Of a DNA stretch of 64,000 nucleotides, positions 48,780 to 60,103 are shown one piece after another; positions within the stretch are counted from its first letter, which is position 1; every line of letters begins with the position of its first letter. The DNA is from Spinacia oleracea (taxonomy: Eukaryota; Streptophyta; Magnoliopsida; Caryophyllales; Amaranthaceae): NCBI RefSeq assembly GCF_020520425.1, contig NC_079492.1:137768361-137832360 (forward strand). Reading direction: 5' to 3'. Under the pieces are notes generated by a model that searched no databases, was not told the DNA's origin, and saw nothing but the letters and a program-made list of their open reading frames with translations. The position numbers were made by a program, and so were the translations under genes.

Positions 48780-51700
48780 CCCAACCGCCTATTATTGAAC
48801 ATAATGAAATTTTTTAACTTGAAAGAGTCTACGAGGGGCGAATTTGAAAAACTATAGTTAGTTATGAATTGAGCTCTAAGTCATTAACAGATATATGATG
48901 ATGTCTTCCTTACAACTTCAGATTTCCCAAAAGGATAAAAAAAGTAGGGATGGAGGTAGTCCATGAAAAAATCCACAATGGAGTAATCAAGACTTCTCTC
49001 CACACACTTTTAGACAAACAATTGTCTAATATGTGAAAACGTCTTATGGAGAGATTTAGAACCCTTTCATGAACTTCTGACTACTGCTGATATTACAGAA
49101 ATAGCCCAGGTTTTGTTGTGTAGTGCATACATCTTCTCTCCCTAAATTATGCCAATGGTTGGATCCATTCTGCCTACTGTTGCTGTTGTACATGTAGTTT
49201 TGAGAATTACTAATAAAGAAAATTTGAACTGCTGATATTTGCAGTGTTGCAGGTGTGTAGCCTTCTGCCTGATACGTTAGGTTTCATTTCCAGTTTGCAG
49301 CTCAAGAAGAAGAAAATGAGGTTTAAAGTCTTTCAACTACGACCAACTATGATACTTTATACCTCGGTGGAAAGCAAGCAAATTATAATCTTTCCAAATA
49401 AATAATTTCACATATTTGGGAATATTCGTATCACAACAATGATAAAAGCCAGCACAACTGCCAACATCAACAGAACTAAGGAAGAATTTGTACATGGTCT
49501 TAAGTCTTAACCTTTTCACAGATGCTACCAAGGGCAACAATGGAAACCATGGAAGTAAAAGGGAAAAACAGAGACACGGCTACTAGCTTTATTTCATACT
49601 AGTTTATAGGAACAGCCGAAGAGGGGGAGGGGAGAGGGAAATTATCACTGTCTTCATTCTACAACATTATAGAAACTTAGGGACTAGCAGAAAAACAAAA
49701 CATAAATTATTGCATTGTTCTCATCTTATACCTTGATATGTGCAATTCCAGTGCAATCCCAGTCATTTAAAAACTAAAATAGACAACAATGCTTTAGGAA
49801 AGCCAAAATTTGATCATTTTCTATAAAGAATAAAAAAAGACACTCTATTGTCCACCACAACAATCCTAGAAAAGCACTAATCCCATTGAAGAATATAACA
49901 TAAGTCCCATATGGCCACCCTCTATGCCTAATTTGTCGGCTTTTCCTTTCTCTCTTGAAATCCCTTATTATCATGTTCTTGCTCTTCTGTTTGCTTTCTA
50001 CAAAAGTGACCAGACCATCAAGACCTTGCCTCTTGCATCTTACCTTTCATTGGTGGTAACTATCACTTCCACCTTATGAACCAATTTGTTCTTAAACACT
50101 ACCTCCATCCCAAAAGGTTGGTGAGTTTATGTAACTGGAAGACGACTGTGGAAAATCATTTAGTATACTAATTTTGGTCACAAAACACTATATAATGCAC
50201 ATTAATTATCAGTTACGCATAATTCCAGGAAAACAATACGTCATTAACTATATGGTGGAAAGGCTAACTCCTAGAAATCTTCATCATCTTGATGCGACAA
50301 AGCATCCTTCTTGGTATAACTAACTAACAACAACAACAACAACAACAACAACAAAAAACCAAAGCCTTCTTCCCAAAAAGATAGGATCGGCCGCATGAAC
50401 CAAGGAGTGCATCTTTATCTCCCTTCCCAAAATAGCATATTTATCTTGATTAGCAGTATTTTACCAATTTGGATTCACATTATCAGCTAGCAATCAGCAT
50501 CATTACACAACATAAATTGAAATTATTTTCCTTTTTATGCAGAATCTTCTTGCCACACTACTTTAGTTATAGCCTTATAGGTGAAAAAAAGGTGATAGAA
50601 AAAGAATCTGGGTCATCCTATAATACAACAAAAGTACGTATGCAGGATGAAGATTAGCAGCAAAACAGATAAGTTATCAGAGTGAAGCACCCATCGAATT
50701 TATGGTTAAGGCCCTCACAAGATATCCTACAGGAATTATTTTCAGAAGGACTTCAAGAATAAGTTAAGAGAGTACCATACCTATTTCCATCACTGAACAC
50801 AGGCCATCATTTATGACATCAATATAAGCTCTCCATTTCATTATTTTATCCATTTCATGCATTTCCCCACAACAAATTAACATCAGTGGGTGACACCTAG
50901 GCATTCCGTTATTGCATCTATGTATCCTGCAACTATTTTCCTTTTTACCTAGCAGCAAGAAAATACGAAAACAACATTATTGCTAAAAAAACACTAAAAT
51001 ATTTTTTTTTCACTTAGCAAACTGTAAAGAGCTCTTTACACAACTATATTTTCCATTACAAAAAATGTGATCAGCAAGATATGAATAACATTCCACTACA
51101 AACTGCACTAAGCAGCCAAATACAAGTATGTCCGTACGTAGAAATAATTTGACCAAGAGAAACAACTGATATTAACATGAAATACCTCAAAAAGAATGGG
51201 ATTCGTGAATTACAATATCTAGCTGGACAGAAGACTGCAAACTGTGTTTGATGTCAACCAGCCTCCAATGAAGCAAACAAGAGGTATTGAGCGTGCAATA
51301 ACACAAACTCACATAGTCACATATGAGCCGAAGCATCAAAGTACCTATAGACATCTATGAGTAGTTAAATATTCAACACCTGAGATTGCATCTACTCATA
51401 AGGCCTTCTCCCTTTCCGTTGAAGTACATTGAGGTTATCTATTTTATCACCACTTCTATTAAAATGATCTAAATTTAGTAACAGACCCTTATTCGCCTAA
51501 TAAGATATCAAACGGCGTGGACGACTGTTATATGTGTTACTCGAAAAATGACATGTACAACCTTAGCATGTTATATCAAAAGCATAAATAAACAAACATT
51601 GTGATTAAGTGATCCCTACTATAGCAAGCAATATATAGATAGTATCAAAAGGTATCCTTCCAAAACGAACCAACCTCACCTTCTCTAATTTTCTTCCTCA

Positions 51701-52035
51701 TGAAGCATTATCATTAAGTGATTCCTACATTGTTTCTTTGCATCTGCAAATGTAAACTGAATCTATTTTCTCCTTTTATTTTAGTTACTATAACAGGAAT
51801 CACTTTATAATAACGGAAATCTTCGAACTAGAAACTAAGTAAAACTTCTATTAACATCATCATCAATCATAATACCCACTGAATTACAAAAAAAAAAAAA
51901 TGCAACTCAAGAAGCATAAATGCCACAAAAAAAAAAACAATCATACCAAGCTGTAACTCGCTAACTGACAAACATTATTACAAACCCTAATTAATAAAAT
52001 AAGATTAGAGAAAAATTAGGGATTTTACAGAGAAC
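48780..52035 (-). other. Proximal part of the long 5' intron of the unidentified gene
   Basis: No open frame with protein features and good splice sites on either strand, and no delimited mobile element. A (CAA)n microsatellite lies at 50326-50354. Short undetected exons are possible. Confidence 0.4.
50326..50354. repeat. (CAA)n microsatellite
   Basis: About nine to ten uninterrupted ACA/CAA units in the intron. Confidence 0.9.
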
Positions 52036-52440
52036 GCGAACCTGATTTCCCCTGTAAAAGTGTTGATGGTTGCTTTAATTTCCCTCTCTTATCAACTTCA
52101 GCTTGAAATTGCACAACGAAATCGAAAGAAATCCCCAAAATAAAAATAAAAATTCTGCAATCCCACAAATTTTCACTCAAATTAATTTCTAAACAAGAAA
52201 AAATTCCAAATTTCTTTGCATTTCTCTGGGAAAAAAATCATAAGAACCGAGCTAAAATTTAACGAAAAGGAAGAAAACGTACAGAAATTAAAGGTACCTG
52301 ATCGAATAATATTTGCGGAAATTGCGACAAGTTTAGGAAGAAAAGTAGAGATGAGAGGAGAGAGAAAAAGAGTGTCAAAGGGAATTCGAGGGTGAGATAT
52401 GAGCTCAGGTCTGAAGAGTGTTTTTTTCTTTTTTGAAAGA
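52036..52440 (-). promoter_or_regulatory. Probable 5' end (leader exon and promoter side) of the unidentified gene
   Basis: On the minus strand, a CT-rich stretch (52325-52445, CTCTCTTTCAAAAAAG and TTTTTCTCTCTCCTCTC) leads to ATCAG followed by GTACCT, a donor with exon edge at 52298. A second possible donor, AATCAG followed by GTTCGC, has its edge at 52042, just after CTTTTACAG, which could be an acceptor of a 10-base microexon. The pyrimidine-rich patch and the divergent AT-rich DNA beyond suggest a leader. No start site is proven. Confidence 0.4.
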
Positions 52441-52836
52441 GAGAGAATGTAAAAACAATTATTTGAAGATTAACTGTATAAAACGGCTTTTATTTCTATT
52501 TATAGAATGTATTGGGTTACTGTATTACTGAGTATTTTAGGTATTTTTAGAAAGATATTCTGGGAAATGGCGTAGTTTGCATCTGAGACTTGAATACAGG
52601 TACAAAAAATTAGGGATTTTTTTTGTCTCAAAGGTTAATCGGAATGAATGTATTAGAGAAAAAAAAGTGTGATGCATTCATGCTTGCTCAGTTGCTCAAA
52701 TATCATTATTGTAACGAGTCTAACGGCATAGGGATATTAACGAAGCTGGTGTCGCAATTATTTTTATTTCTCTATAATTATAGGCGGGAAATATAAAAAA
52801 ATTCTAGAAAAATTATTAGCCTCGATCTAATACCAT

Positions 52837-53221
52837 TAGAGCTGGCAAAATCTTACACGACATGAATCAAACACGGAAAAAGTGGGTCGATGTTAAGGGT
52901 TTACGACATGTTTAATTAAACAGGTCAACACGACATGACATGTTTAATTAAAAGGGCCGAGTTAGTGTTGAGATTCTCAACACGAAACTGACATGACTTA
53001 ACTCGGCTAAGAAAAAACATCCAGTAATTTATGTCTTTGGTGATAAGCCCTTGTAAGTGATAACTAATGAATAACAACTTTATACACAAACACGACAACA
53101 CGATACAACTTGTACACGAAAAAAATGCGTTAGTGATTTCGGATACGAGTAATGAAATAGGTCAACACGACACGACACGTTTATTAACCTAGTTAGGTTC
53201 GTGTTAAAGTTTTTCGACTCT
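52837..53221. mobile_element. Probable decayed hAT-type MITE
   Basis: The left end AGAGCTGGCAAAATCTTACACGA and the inverse complement of the right end AGAGTCGAAAAACTTTAACACGA are similar. Repeated ACACGACATG and TTTAATTAA motifs lie between. No 8-bp duplication is left. Confidence 0.45.
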
Positions 53222-53559
53222 TTTTTCTGTCAAAAAAAAATTAGTTGTTTTAAAATTAGTAAAGTTGTACCATTCAGGAAATAATTATAGTGTTTCGTCT
53301 CTAGTGATCTTGGGATATATTACACATTTACACGTTCCACTTCTCCAAAATAACACAATCTCATATTATACCTGCCATGGATGATGGCGGCCTGATAAGT
53401 GATGGGGCGGGAATGGGTATAAAAATTATACTCGCCATGGATGATGGGGCGGGTGTGGATTTTGTGTTGGATCCGCCCCATCCCCGCCCTCCCCGCCCAG
53501 CTCCATCCTCTCCCGATGTGCTTCATACTATCTAGCTGACCCAAATATCATTTAATAAA

Positions 53560-54062
53560 CGGATTTTTCATGAAATACCCCCGAGTTTTGGCGTAATTCA
53601 CCAAATGCCCCTTGACTTTCAGAAATTCACCACATGCCCCTCACAAATACTTAATATCCAAAATACCCTTACTAATGACGCGTCGTTAGTCCTCCATTAG
53701 CCAAATTTTCAAATTCACCAAATACGCCTATTTTAATACTTATTTCACTAAATACCCCTATTCTGAAACTCAATTCACCAAATACTCATAACTTAAAATT
53801 ACCCATTTTGATGCTCAACAGCTAGTTTTTGTGTTTGAAAATTAGCCGTTGCTTGTTGTTTGCTTATAAATACCCCTTTTCTGACTGATTATTGTAGTTT
53901 TCCTATTGTTTTGTTAATTTCATATCATTTTTTTCATCAGTTTTCTTTCAAAATCATCATCCACACCCAATGAATCCATCACATATGTAAGAGTCCCAAA
54001 CAAATTCTATTATTGTGGGAGGAAATTTGTCATTCGAAGTTCCGATACAACACTCAATAAGT
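53560..54062. mobile_element. Half copy of the long-TIR Mutator-like element
   Basis: It starts CGGATTTTTCATGAAATACC and follows the inverse complement of 20635-21153 throughout, including CACCAAATGCCCCT, CTAGTTTTTGTGTTTGAAA, TCATCCACACCCAATG and, past the inverted-repeat boundary, AAATTTGTCATTCGAAG and AATACAACACTC-like sequence. It then stops, and the other end is absent. Confidence 0.75.
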
Positions 54063-55345
54063 TTCAATTAGGTATCCAATAAGTTCAAGCCTCATCCAGT
54101 AAAGATAACGCACCTTATGTGAGCAAAAGGCCAAAAAAAAAATCGTTTTCAATGAAATCTTATGTGAGTGAAGCTGGAGTAATTCAATTTTAAAGCTAAC
54201 ACCTTAATTTTCTTATTGTCCGAATGGTGAAGAGACTAAGAAATCAAGTTCAATAACGCATACATTTTTATCATAACCTCGATTTCAAACTTGGATTCAT
54301 GATGTGAAAATCTTGAGCTTGGAGGTAAATCTTTGTCCCAAGATTCATGTTTTTTCACTTGTACATGACTTTTGGAGCATACCTTTGTAATCATTTCTTT
54401 TTCTTATTGCCTCAAATACAAAAATAGACATTTGTCCATAAAATTTATATCACCACGCTAATAGAACCTAGCTCACAAAGTACTATTTAACAAAACTGAA
54501 AATATAAGGTACTAATTCAAGGTACTATTTAACAAAACTGAAAATATAAGGTACTAGCTCGCAAAGTGAGGCAAAAAGAAGGTACTTTTTGACAATTTTG
54601 CCACAATTTTATGATGAATTAAAAAAATAACATGAAAGAAAAAGCAGTACAACAAGAAAGAACAAATAATACAAAAAGAAAGAACAAATAATACAGGCGC
54701 TTGTAAAAACATAAAAGATCAACGAAGAACTTTGTGAATCCAAAACACATGAATCACAATAATAAAGTATCACATGAATCCTCATGAAAACGGTGGTCAC
54801 CCTAGACATGTACGTACCTCGAATATCTAAGTACGGGGGGCACTTTTTAAATCAAGGCTCTAGATTAGAATCACCTCCTATCATTAAAATAAAAAAGTTC
54901 AATTATTATTCATGTTCATTAAATTTCCAGCTACTTTATTAACTTTTAAACCACTTGAATTAATTACAAATCAATCATTTATTAATAAAATAATAGTCTA
55001 AATTGAACGATTAAGCCCTAGCATGAAATTTATTTATTTACATGCTAAAAACCATTAAAAACTGACACTTTAGGTATTTAAAATATTCTGAAAAACATAA
55101 TTGATTATCATAATTAAAATAGTCATCTAATTATGCTAATCAATTAGTCATTAGGCTTAGAGAAAACCCTAACCCTACATCACCATCAAAACAATTTAAA
55201 CCTTCAAAAATAAAAACTTTATTTAATATTTCAAATATGAAAATTATTATACTCCAATTCAAAATATCCTTCAATAATCTAAACACATAAATCCTCGAAA
55301 TTTGATTTTCATAACCAATCCCAGCTGTATAATCAATCATAAATC

Positions 55346-55346
<1 letters not shown>

Positions 55347-55380
<34 letters not shown>
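55347..55380. repeat. (ATA)n microsatellite
   Basis: About eleven uninterrupted AAT/ATA units. Confidence 0.9.
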
Positions 55381-55381
<1 letters not shown>

Positions 55382-55610
55382 CCATAATTTTAAAAGATAA
55401 TTTGAAATAGAATAGATTAGGAAGAAGAGAATTATATCAATCCGGCCTATAGCACGGTACGATCACGAATTAAATGTGATCGGGCAAAAAGGGAACAAAA
55501 TATACGGAGTATTGGTGCGCGGCACACACACACGAGTGATGTTGTGTGTGGGGGGGGTGTACGACGAAGGCAGCAGGGGACGCGGGGCATCAGCACTCGA
55601 CAAAGGGGCG

Positions 55611-55613
<3 letters not shown>

Positions 55614-55696
<83 letters not shown>
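55614..55696. repeat. (GA)n microsatellite, 83 bases
   Basis: An uninterrupted GA run of about 41 units. All open frames crossing it (between 55447 and 55925, both strands) encode Arg-Glu or Ser-Leu dipeptide runs and are artefacts of the repeat. Confidence 0.97.
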
Positions 55697-55697
<1 letters not shown>

Positions 55698-56299
55698 ACG
55701 AGTGCTCGGGTGCTGGGAGCGAGTGCGCGTGAGGGGAAGTAGCAGCACACAACGACGAGAGGAGAGGGGCGAGGGATGTGCGTCGAGTGAAGGGAAGCAA
55801 AGAGCAATTAGGGTGCTCGGGCTGGGCAGCGACGCAAGGGAGCAAGACAAAAAGAGAGAGTGTCGTGGGGTGCAAGAGAGAGGGGAAGAGAAATAATGTG
55901 AGGGTTTAATGAAATGGGGATCCAATTGAAATATGAGGGGTATTTATAGGCTTCAATAATCCTAGTGGGCTAGGATTAGGAAATTGGATATTGGGCTTAC
56001 CTTAAAGATTGAGTTTGAATGAGGACTTTAAATTAGATTCTTTGATCGGGCTTAATCATAAAACGAGTTGGACTTTAAAATTAATTCAAGCCTTTTAACA
56101 ATCGACACTCAAATAATTTCCCGACTTTGACTAATAAATTCGTTTTGTAATTAATAAAATAATAAATATTCTAATTAATAAAAATACTTTTAAATAATAT
56201 TTACATGCGATTTAAATTCTAAAAATCATAAAAATACTTTATAAATATAATAAAATATATTTATAATTACATAAAATACGAGGTATTATAGTAACGCTT

Positions 56300-57525
56300 A
56301 ATAATATTAGTAGTACATGTGCCTATTATTTAAAAGTAACACCATTAACGTACAAAAAGTAACACTAATAAATTATTAAAGTAACATGATAATATTTTAA
56401 GTGACTAAGTAGCTGAATTAAAAGTAAATTTTCTAAACTTATAAAAGTAACTGAAATTACAAATAGAAGTAACACTTGGGCATATTTGTAGTAGTGCATA
56501 ATTGTGTCTATAGTATAAAAATAACACCATTAACATATAAAAAGTAACATCCTAATGTTTTAAGTGGATAATAGCTTGATTAAAAGGAACTTTTCTCATA
56601 CTATAAAAGTAACTGAAATTACAAATAGAAGTAACACTTGGAAATATTTGTAATAATTGTGTCTATTGTTTAGAAGTAGCACCATTAACATACAAAAAGT
56701 AACACTAGTAAAATATTAAAGTAACATCCTAATGTTTTAATTAGTGAATAGTAGCTTGATCAAAAGTAATTTTTCTAAAAGTGTAAAAGTAACTGAAATT
56801 ATAAATAAAAGTAACCCTTAGAAATATTTGTAGTAATTAATTGTGTCTATTGTCTAACAGTACCACCATTAACATCCAAAAAAAAATTCCCTATTAAAAC
56901 ATTAACGTAAAAAAAATTAAAAAGACCAAAAGCAGGAGCTGCTTAAAAAAGAAGAAGATAGGTCGTTAATTAAAAATAATTAAAAAAAATGAAAGACAAA
57001 AAAGAATCCCATTAATGGAGGTTAACCCAAAACGACAATTTTGTTTTAAGGCAGTTATTGTTATAGTTTTAAGTCAATTAACTTTATAGTTTTAGGGAAG
57101 ATAATTTTACAGTTTTATAGTTTCGGTGAAAATACTTTTATAGTTTTAGGGAGGTACTTTTATAATTTTAGGAAGGTACTTTTATAGTTTTAGGGGAGGT
57201 AGTTTTATAATTTTAGGCCATTTACTTTAATAGTTTTGTTCAACCAATTATTTTTAATAGTTTTATTCAACCAATTATTTTTATTTACTTTTTATATTCG
57301 AAGTATTGTATTTTATCTAAAAATAAGAAACAAAGCTAGGACTTGAAATATAAAAATGATTGATGATGGGACTATTGCCACTGTTACATTTAAAGTCACA
57401 TGCTATCACTGACCCAACTAGTGTTGGTTTAAAATAGCAGCATTAAATACATAACCAAATTCACTGCTGGGACGCATGTGTGAACGTCACACCATCATTT
57501 GATGGTGTGGCGTGCCACACAGGAG
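56300..57525. repeat. AAGTAAC tandem-repeat family, second locus
   Basis: Four diverged units of 150-190 bp (about 56321, 56512, 56660 and 56846), each with AGTAACACCATTAAC and AAAAGTAACTGAAATTA. They are followed by a short minisatellite of TATAGTTTTAGGGAGGTACT units (57060-57240), and the block ends with the palindromes CACACCATCATTTGATGGTGTG at 57489 and GTGTGGCGTGCCACAC at 57505. The same palindrome style and AAGTAAC content (inverse complement GTTACTT) occur at 18598-19301. Confidence 0.55.
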
Positions 57526-57680
57526 ACAGATTAATTAAAAATTGGTCACACGACCAATTGATCTAAAAACTTCATTTCTGCAAAATTGCAATCTTTGTCA
57601 AATAGTTCTCTAAAGAGTAAAGACTGAGGGATATATATTATCGAAGTTGATGGTGCGGCAATTATTTTCAATTCTCCAAT

Positions 57681-57800
57681 GAAATCGTGGTTCAATGGTT
57701 AAGACCGGGGGCTTGTGTATGATATGTCACGGGTTCGAATATCGACTCCCCCATTTGTAATTTGCGTTGCCTTGTGGCTCATCCACAAAAATTAATTAAT
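57681..57800 (+). mobile_element. tRNA-derived SINE
   Basis: Box A-like TGGTTCAATGGTTAAGA is followed at tRNA spacing by box B GGTTCGAATATC, then CCCCATTTGTAATTTGCGTTGCC and TTGTGGCTCATCCACAAAA. The tail region matches the minus-strand copy at 62968-63070. Confidence 0.65.
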
Positions 57801-58490
57801 AGATTTAGATAATATTATGTCCAAAAAATATAGATTTGAATAAGTCGAACAAATCAAAGCTTAGAAATTAGGATGATGTTTTGTTCACCTTAATTTCTCT
57901 TATTTTGGGAAAATAAGGGTAGTTCAAGTACAATTTATAACTAAACTAGCAGATTAGATTCCCAGCACGCATGGATTATGATCATATTTTTCACAAAATA
58001 TTTAACCGAATATTCCCAAACAACTGCATAATTATAAAATTTGGAACATGCTCATTTAAATTTATTCATCTAATAGACATATTATATATGTAACATGATC
58101 ATTTGACCAACATATTGAATGAATATATTTTCCATTATTAATGTATTAACTAGTGTGTGGCCCAGGCTTTACCCCGGATTTTGACTTTTATTCGGATTTA
58201 GTTGTTGTATAAATATGTGCCTACGTAGATGGTGTCGTCATAGACTTACGGGTTAGCGGTCGATTAACAACCTTTCCAAGATGAAACCCCACATCCAAAA
58301 ATCAAAACAAAGTCGGGTCTTTTTTTCATCATTAGTTGGTTAATTACTCTGAAAATTATTATTAGTGTACCATGCACCCAAGAGAATTTGTATACTCATT
58401 GGTGGTCACTATCACATTTTCTCCTCAGATGTAAGGAGAAAATGTGAGAGGGTACACGGGTGCACCCGGGTGCATGTATATTGTTCTATA
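57801..58490. other. Intergenic, possible old Helitron end
   Basis: No gene. ACTAGTGTGTGGCCCAGGCTTTACC at about 58150 resembles, on the minus strand, a decayed Helitron 3' hairpin followed by CTAGT. No partner end was found. Confidence 0.3.
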
Positions 58491-58495
58491 TATAA

Positions 58496-59622
58496 CTAGT
58501 CCTCTGACCCGTGCAAGGCACGGGCTATTCTTAGGATATAGGACATCTTATACGTGTCTTACTTTTTTAATATTTGGATGGTGGGTGAGTGTTTGTATTT
58601 AGTTTTGTTTGGACCGCATCTACATTTTAATCCTGAAAGTACGGGGAGATATAGATCGAGATAGGAAACATAAATGGAAAAAAATTGACATATGTAGGTT
58701 TGGGTAAAAGTCATACCCTTTAAGTTATGATTGGTGAAGGTAAGAACTTGCAGGATGAAAAATAACTCAACTCTGGCAATAATCATCAAAGAAAGATGGA
58801 GATAGAGAAAACCTTCTATTTTCACCAAATGTTACAATTTACCACTATACACATGTTATCCAATTAAGGAAATTGAAGACTTAATTAACCAATTCTAACT
58901 ATTGAACTATACTGGCAAAAATTCTAACTATTGAATTATACTGACAAAAAATTCTAACTATTGAACTACCGACGAAACTTCTAATTATTAAACTATACTT
59001 ACAAAAATTTTCTTATAGGAGAACTAAAACTTATTGTAAGTTCCATAAGAATAGCAAAAATATGCAACTAAAACCCACCTAAAAGTCTCAAACCCCACCT
59101 TTAATTATTTGCATGGAAACCATACATTAAAATTATCCTTATCTGCAAAATGAATTGCATCATTAAGCAAGAAAAATCAAGAACAACGTGCTTAGATAGA
59201 GAGAGATAGAGAGAGAAAAGGAAGGTGGTACTACAACTTGAATTCCTGTAGGGTGCAATTAAAATACCCTACAAACTCCTACCATTTTAAAATGGATCAG
59301 TTAAAAAGTCTATTAGTGGAAGGTGGTTAAATTTTTGAATGAATGCTACAGGAAAAAGGAGAAATGGTAATTGAATTAAATTGGCATTAAAAATAATTAA
59401 GGTTGGAGAATTAATGAGAAGGTGAAGGATGAGGAAGATGAAGGATGGGGAATATGAAGTACATGAGAGTAATAGATGGGAGTATGGGACACTTGTAAAG
59501 TTACAGATTTGTGAGAGTAATAGATGGGAGTATGGGACACTTGTAAAGTTACAGATTTGTTAGATTTAATACACGTGTCATCTTAGGAAGATTGGTTTTA
59601 TTTTTTAAATACTAGGTATAGA
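58496..59622 (-). mobile_element. Non-autonomous Helitron
   Basis: On the minus strand the element begins TCTATACCTAGTATTT, preceded by A (59623 complement). It ends with a hairpin (CCCGTGC, CTT, GCACGGG; 58508-58524) eight bases before CTAG, followed by T. TC start, subterminal hairpin, CTRR end and insertion between A and T are the Helitron hallmarks. At 1127 bp it is too short for RepHel. A 48-bp direct repeat containing AATAGATGGGAGTATGGGAC lies at 59466-59561. Confidence 0.82.
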
Positions 59623-59829
59623 TTACTCAATTACCATCAATGTTTCCCCTCTTACTCATTATTACATTGTATTACCCCAAGCTTTTTTTGTTTTTGAGGC
59701 TTAATCTAGGAAAATAATAATTGTACATTTATAAATGAAATAATCATTCCTTGTTTTTTCATTCCCTTTTATTCAATTTTTTATTTATCGTAAAAAGAAC
59801 ATTTATGTTTATATAGAAAAATATAACAT

Positions 59830-59940
59830 AAGTTGTAGTTGGTTAAGATGGTAGGAAGTAACCTTTAACAAAGAGGTCTGATATTCGATCCTTGCTATAT
59901 GATTTTTGGTTGTCAATTACATATCATGATGTTGACTAGT
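59830..59940 (+). mobile_element. Possible tRNA-derived SINE
   Basis: TAGTTGGTTAAGATGGTAGG (box A-like) is followed by GATATTCGATCCTTG (box B-like) at tRNA spacing. The rest is not clearly shared with the other SINE copies. Confidence 0.4.
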
Positions 59941-60103
59941 GGTGATGTGGCATTATAAGGAGGGGTATACGTGACACATATACATTTTTAAGAGCGTCTT
60001 TTAATATATTAGAATAGATTAGACTAAAATATTACCAAAAAATATTAATAAAAGTTATTATTATTACGTGGTATCTATTGTTGCCATAATTTATAAACTA
60101 ATT

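Larger units (their letters stand above)
54808..56294 (-). mobile_element. LTR-like block in minus orientation
   Basis: Read on the minus strand it starts TATAATACCTCGTATTTTATG and ends CCCCCCGTACTTAGATATTCGAGGTACGTACA, similar in style to long plant gypsy LTRs starting TGTAATACCTCG. It contains a (GA)n tract and GC-rich stretches. I find no 5-bp target duplication and the first dinucleotide is TA rather than TG, so it may be a decayed or recombined solo LTR. Confidence 0.4.

Noticed and set aside
55447..55925. Several overlapping open frames of 62-142 codons on both strands
   Set aside because: All cross the (GA)n tract and encode Arg-Glu or Ser-Leu runs; outside the tract nothing resembles a protein.
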